Shown piece by piece: positions 5,834 through 9,341 of a DNA stretch of 9,341 bases; positions within the stretch are counted from its first letter, which is position 1; every line of letters begins with the position of its first letter. The translations under genes were made by a program, and so were the position numbers. The notes under the pieces were generated by a model. It saw nothing but the letters and a program-made list of their open reading frames with translations, made no database searches and was not told the DNA's origin. The stretch comes from Schlesneria sp. (lineage in GTDB: Bacteria > Planctomycetota > Planctomycetia > Planctomycetales > Planctomycetaceae), in the NCBI GenBank assembly GCA_025353525.1, contig JANXOO010000671.1, positions 1 through 9,341 on the forward strand, read 5' to 3'.

Positions 5834-6931
5834 ATGTTTCGGCGGTTTCTTGTGTCTGACGTGGCTCAACGGTGTCCTCAGCGGATTTGCCTGATCAAGC
5901 CGAGTGCGCTGGGGGATGTCGTGCAGACAATCCCGCTACTGCCGGTACTCAGGCAGGCGTTCCCCGAAGCCCGGATTTCGTGGGTCGTCAACCGGGAATT
6001 GCGAGACCTCGTCGACGGACATCCGGCGCTGGCGGAATCGATTCCGTTTGACCGACGTGGTGGCTGGTCTGCATGGGCGAGTCTTTTGTCGACGCTGCAT
6101 CGTCGACGCTTTGACCTCGTCATCGATTTGCAGGGACTTCTCAGGACGGGCGTGATGACGGCGGCAACTCGTGCGCCCGTGCGCATTGGATTGCAGACGG
6201 CTCGGGAAGGATCCCGGTACTCGTTGAACTGTATCGTGCCGGGAACTCCTCGCGAGATGGCCGCTCATGAGCGGTACTGGCGATTGGCGGAACAGTTGGG
6301 ACTAGGGGCTTCGCCACGCGAAACGTTCATCGCCACGTCGGCTGCGGATGATGATTGGGCCATGCGACAGACAAGTCAGCTTCCTCGTCCCGTTTTTGCC
6401 GTTCATCCGGGGGCTCGCTGGGAGACCAAGCGGTGGCCCGTCGCCAGGTTTGCTGACGTGATGTCTCAAGCGAGCCAGGCGTGGTCGGGAAGCTGTTTGA
6501 TACTGGGAAGCAAGGCTGAAAAGGTTGACGCTGATCGATTGGAACTTGACCTTGCCGAACGATCAGGTTTCGGTGCCCAGTCCCGTGTTGTCAATCTTGC
6601 CGGACAATCGACGCTGAAACAATTGTCAGCGCTGCTGCGCCGAGTCGATTTTGCAATCAGTAACGACTCGGGTCCAATGCACCTCGCCGCCGGACTGGGT
6701 GTGCCGACGCTGGGACTTTTTACGTGTACTTCTGCGCTTCGATCGGGGCCACCCGGCGATCAACACGAAATGGTCTCGACGACCGTTTCGTGCGCGGCCG
6801 GATATCACAAGACGTGCCCTCATCGCGGCGAATTGCATCTGGCGTGCCATCGGGAGCTCGATGTAGAACGGGTTTGGCTCGCACTGCAACGGCTTGTTCA
6901 GAAGAACGGTCCATTGCGCGGTGTGGCATAA
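5834..6931 (+). CDS. Glycosyltransferase family 9, ADP-heptose:LPS heptosyltransferase type
   Basis: GT9 enzymes such as WaaC and WaaF move heptose from ADP-heptose to the lipopolysaccharide inner core at the cytoplasmic face of the inner membrane. From ATG 5834 the product has 365 residues. The acceptor-side domain opens with RICLIKPSALGDVVQTIPLL (17-36), followed by FDLVIDLQGLLRTG (93-106). The donor-side domain carries HPGARWETKRWP (191-202) and the hallmark NDSGPMHLAAGLGVPTLGLF (277-296), whose Asp278 lies in the nucleotide-sugar site. The tail has three cysteines (320, 328, 338) in the spaced pattern found in heptosyltransferases. Start choice is uncertain: ATG 5816 (six residues more) and a TTG at 5753 are also in frame, none with a strong ribosome site. 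ATG 5834 leaves about 16 residues before the conserved first strand. The exact sugar and acceptor are not determined, so no waa symbol is given. Confidence 0.9.
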   Translation: MFRRFLVSDVAQRCPQRICLIKPSALGDVVQTIPLLPVLRQAFPEARISWVVNRELRDLVDGHPALAESIPFDRRGGWSAWASLLSTLHRRRFDLVIDLQGLLRTGVMTAATRAPVRIGLQTAREGSRYSLNCIVPGTPREMAAHERYWRLAEQLGLGASPRETFIATSAADDDWAMRQTSQLPRPVFAVHPGARWETKRWPVARFADVMSQASQAWSGSCLILGSKAEKVDADRLELDLAERSGFGAQSRVVNLAGQSTLKQLSALLRRVDFAISNDSGPMHLAAGLGVPTLGLFTCTSALRSGPPGDQHEMVSTTVSCAAGYHKTCPHRGELHLACHRELDVERVWLALQRLVQKNGPLRGVA

Positions 6932-7003
6932 AGTGGACGGGAACAGCGACATCCAACCCAGGATTTCAACGTTCAGCATTTTGTTTAAGTCGGGACACAC
7001 GAC

Positions 7004-8419
7004 ATGAATTCAGTCAGCGACCAGATAACTCGACGACATTTTTTTGGCCGAACGGCGATGGGGCTCGGTTCGGCTGCACTCGCTTCGCTTGTTGGTCGCG
7101 AGGCCGGTGCGAATCCGGTCGCACCACTCTTTCCCGCCAAAGCCAAACGGGTGATCTGGCTGTTTCAGTCGGGAGCTCCCTCGCAGATGGACTTGTTCGA
7201 TTACAAGCCGCGTCTGACCGAATTCCATAAACAGGAACTTCCCGCGTCGATTCGCATGGGCCAGCGGCTGACGGGAATGACTTCGGGTCAGACCAGTTTT
7301 CCTGTTGCCGCATCGAAGTACAAGTTCGCTCAATATGGCGAAAGCGGAATGTGGCTCAGCGAAATGTTACCGTATACCGCAGGGATCGCCGACGAGATGT
7401 GCCTGATCCGGTCGATGCACACCGAAGCAATCAATCACGATCCCGCGATCACGTTCATTCAGACGGGCAGCCAGCTTCCAGGTCGCCCGAGTTTCGGGTC
7501 GTGGGTCGATTACGGTCTGGGAACGACGAACGAAAACCTGCCCGCGTTCGTCGTGATGATTTCGAAAGGAGCAGTAAAGGGTCAAGGTCTGTTGGCCCGG
7601 TTGTGGGGGAGCGGCTTTCTGCCGTCGCAGCACCAGGGTGTCAAGCTGCGAGGAATCGGCGACCCTGTGTTGTATCTCACAGACCCGCAGGGGATGGACC
7701 GCGAAGGACGCCGTCAGATGCTCGACGGACTCGCCGAGTTGAACGGGCTGCAATTTGCGGATGTCGGTGATCCCGAGATCACCGCCCGAATCGCCCAGTA
7801 CGAACTGGCATTCCGGATGCAGACTTCCGTTCCGGAACTGATGGATATGTCGGGAGAATCGGCGAGTACATTCGAGCTCTACGGAGAAGACTCGAAGAAG
7901 CCGGGAACGTATGCCGCGAACTGTTTGCTCGCACGGCGACTGGTCGAACGAGGAGTGCGGTTCATCCAGCTTTATCACCGCGACTGGGACCATCATGGCG
8001 GCCTGCCAGACCGGATGGTGCAGCAGTGCAAGGAAACGGATCAGGCATCGGCAGCACTGGTGCTCGATCTGAAGCAGCGCGGGTTACTCGACGATACGCT
8101 GGTGATCTGGGGCGGCGAATTCGGGAGGACGGTCTACTGCCAGGGCGCGATTACCGATACCACGTACGGACGTGACCATCATCCCCGATGCTTTTCGCTA
8201 TGGATGGCGGGTGGCGGTGTGAAGCGAGGAATGGTCTTTGGCGAGACGGATGACTATTCGTATAACATCGTTCGTGACCCCGTTCATGTCCATGATTTAC
8301 AGGCAACGATTCTCAATCAGATTGGCATTGATCACACGAAACTGACCCATCGGTTTCAGGGACGTGATTTCCGGATCACCGATGTCCACGGGAAAGTGGT
8401 TCGCGAGATTCTTGGATGA
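7004..8419 (+). CDS. DUF1501 domain-containing protein with Tat signal
   Basis: This 471-residue protein belongs to DUF1501, a family in the alkaline phosphatase/sulfatase-like superfamily that is strongly expanded in Planctomycetes. The N-terminus is a twin-arginine signal: [12 protein letters not shown] (9-20), with Arg10-Arg11, then a small hydrophobic stretch [12 protein letters not shown] and a likely cleavage near EAGANP (33-38). It is therefore expected to be exported folded by the Tat pathway. Family blocks include [24 protein letters not shown] near residues 47-69, [62 protein letters not shown] and a C-terminal [14 protein letters not shown] block. Many DUF1501 genes follow a DUF1549/DUF1553 (cytochrome c-like) gene; here the gene upstream is a glycosyltransferase, so that partner is absent. 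The enzymatic activity of the family is not established. ATG 7004 is chosen because it gives a proper signal peptide, although the ribosome site upstream is weak. Confidence 0.92.
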   Translation: MNSVSDQITRRHFFGRTAMGLGSAALASLVGREAGANPVAPLFPAKAKRVIWLFQSGAPSQMDLFDYKPRLTEFHKQELPASIRMGQRLTGMTSGQTSFPVAASKYKFAQYGESGMWLSEMLPYTAGIADEMCLIRSMHTEAINHDPAITFIQTGSQLPGRPSFGSWVDYGLGTTNENLPAFVVMISKGAVKGQGLLARLWGSGFLPSQHQGVKLRGIGDPVLYLTDPQGMDREGRRQMLDGLAELNGLQFADVGDPEITARIAQYELAFRMQTSVPELMDMSGESASTFELYGEDSKKPGTYAANCLLARRLVERGVRFIQLYHRDWDHHGGLPDRMVQQCKETDQASAALVLDLKQRGLLDDTLVIWGGEFGRTVYCQGAITDTTYGRDHHPRCFSLWMAGGGVKRGMVFGETDDYSYNIVRDPVHVHDLQATILNQIGIDHTKLTHRFQGRDFRITDVHGKVVREILG

Positions 8420-8548
8420 TTCCGTTATTCGTCTCTTCGGGACGCTGAAGGTGACTTATGACAATTGTTCGTGCGCAGACCAATTGAGCCTGAATACGAA
8501 TCAGGACAGGCTAAAGCTTGAACTCCAACGAAGTGCGTTAAATCCGGT

Positions 8549-9341
8549 TCAGGATCGCGTCAGTTTCTGGAAGCGAATCAGCAGGTCTTTTGTGACGGGG
8601 CCGGGTTCGCCTGTTCCGATTTTTCGTCCGTCGAGACTGACGACTGCGACCACCTCGGCGGCGGTTCCGGTCAGAAACATCTCGTCCGCGATGTACAAGT
8701 CGTGCCTGGTGAGCGATGTCTCGCGGACTTCGTAGCCACCTTCAACCGCCAATTGCATGACCGCGTTGCGAGTGATCCCTTCGAGAATGCCCGCGTCCAG
8801 ACCAGGTGTCAACAAAACGCGATGCTTGACGATGAAAATGTTATCGCCCGTACATTCCGCGACTTCGCCTTTGTGGTTAAGCATCAATGCTTCGACCATT
8901 CCGGCATCGGTTCCTTCGATCCGCGCCAGAATATTATTCAAATAGTTCAATGACTTGATCCGGGAACTGAGCGCACCTGGATGATTGCGAATCGTGCTGG
9001 CCGTCACGAGGTGCATTCCCTTCGTATAGGTCTCGGGCGGATACAACGAAATTGTATCGGCAATCACGATCACCTTCGGGTTACTCGTTTTGCGGATATC
9101 AAGACCCAGACTTCCCGCACCGCGAGTCACGACCAGCCGTACGTACCCATCGTCCAGATGATTCGCTTTCACCGTTTCTTCGACTGCCGCCATGATCGCA
9201 GCGGGTGACATCGGAATCACCAGCCGAATCGCTTTGGCACTCTCGAACAGGCGATCGATGTGCTGCTGATGCAGAAAGACCCGCCCACCATAAACGCGAA
9301 TCCCTTCGAAGACGCCGTCACCGTAAAGCAGACCGTGGTCG
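8549..9341 (-). CDS. ilvE: Class IV aminotransferase, probably branched-chain amino acid aminotransferase, 5' partial
   Basis: IlvE uses pyridoxal phosphate to transfer amino groups between Leu, Ile or Val and 2-oxoglutarate, the last step of branched-chain amino acid synthesis, in the cytoplasm. Reading the minus strand from the right edge, 263 residues are visible, starting DHGLLYGDGVFEGIRVYGGR; some 25-30 residues of the usual length are missing beyond the window. An in-frame GTG at 9220 is internal and not the start. Family marks: FEGIR (11-15); RIKSLNYLNNILA with the likely PLP Schiff-base lysine (about residue 129); the EVAECTGDNIFIV block; LEGITR; and MFLTGTAAEVVAVVSLDGRKIG. D-amino acid transaminase and aminodeoxychorismate lyase share the fold; the GVFEGIR and TGTAAEV forms favour IlvE. 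It converges on the DUF1501 gene, with 129 bases between stops that hold no convincing terminator. Confidence 0.88.
   Translation of the reverse strand, partial: DHGLLYGDGVFEGIRVYGGRVFLHQQHIDRLFESAKAIRLVIPMSPAAIMAAVEETVKANHLDDGYVRLVVTRGAGSLGLDIRKTSNPKVIVIADTISLYPPETYTKGMHLVTASTIRNHPGALSSRIKSLNYLNNILARIEGTDAGMVEALMLNHKGEVAECTGDNIFIVKHRVLLTPGLDAGILEGITRNAVMQLAVEGGYEVRETSLTRHDLYIADEMFLTGTAAEVVAVVSLDGRKIGTGEPGPVTKDLLIRFQKLTRS

Noticed and set aside
8489..8505. Inverted repeat CCTGA/TCAGG with a 7-base loop between the convergent DUF1501 and aminotransferase genes
   Set aside because: The location suits a bidirectional terminator but the stem is only five pairs and no T-tract follows on either strand.
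8364..8735. Plus-strand open frame across the DUF1501 end and the aminotransferase end
   Set aside because: It overlaps two solid genes on both sides and shows no domain character.

Overview
The window looks like chromosomal DNA from a planctomycete. The clearest pointer is a long DUF1501 protein with a twin-arginine signal (7004-8419), a family greatly expanded in Planctomycetes; the moderately high GC and the form of the RsmB and heptosyltransferase proteins agree. This assignment is inference from protein families, with no rRNA or tRNA in the window to confirm it.

Layout, left to right: (1) the 3' part of rsmB, a 16S rRNA m5C methyltransferase, cut by the window start. (2) A defence-island remnant at about 1294-3487. 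It holds an 81-codon ORF that reads as an in-frame fusion of the N-terminus of a SNF2-type helicase to the C-terminus of a type III Mod-like DNA methyltransferase. One base later comes an intact AAA/ABC-type ATPase, then an overlapping DUF4276 (Toprim-like) gene. (3) A tightly spaced pair: a six-bladed NHL beta-propeller protein of the peptidyl-hydroxyglycine amidating-lyase type and a zinc-type medium-chain dehydrogenase. (4) A family 9 glycosyltransferase (ADP-heptose:LPS heptosyltransferase type). (5) A Tat-exported DUF1501 protein. (6) On the minus strand, converging on it, a class IV aminotransferase (probably IlvE) that runs off the right edge.

The most notable feature is the island between two housekeeping-type regions. 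The larger locus appears to have lost nearly all of a helicase gene and a methyltransferase gene by one in-frame deletion, while the ATPase/DUF4276 pair stayed intact with strong ribosome binding sites and overlapping or near-overlapping junctions. That suggests the pair either still works alone as a two-gene OLD/PARIS-like unit or was only recently orphaned. The remaining genes are ordinary metabolism, envelope and translation functions. No CRISPR array, transposase, integrase, tRNA or rRNA was seen.
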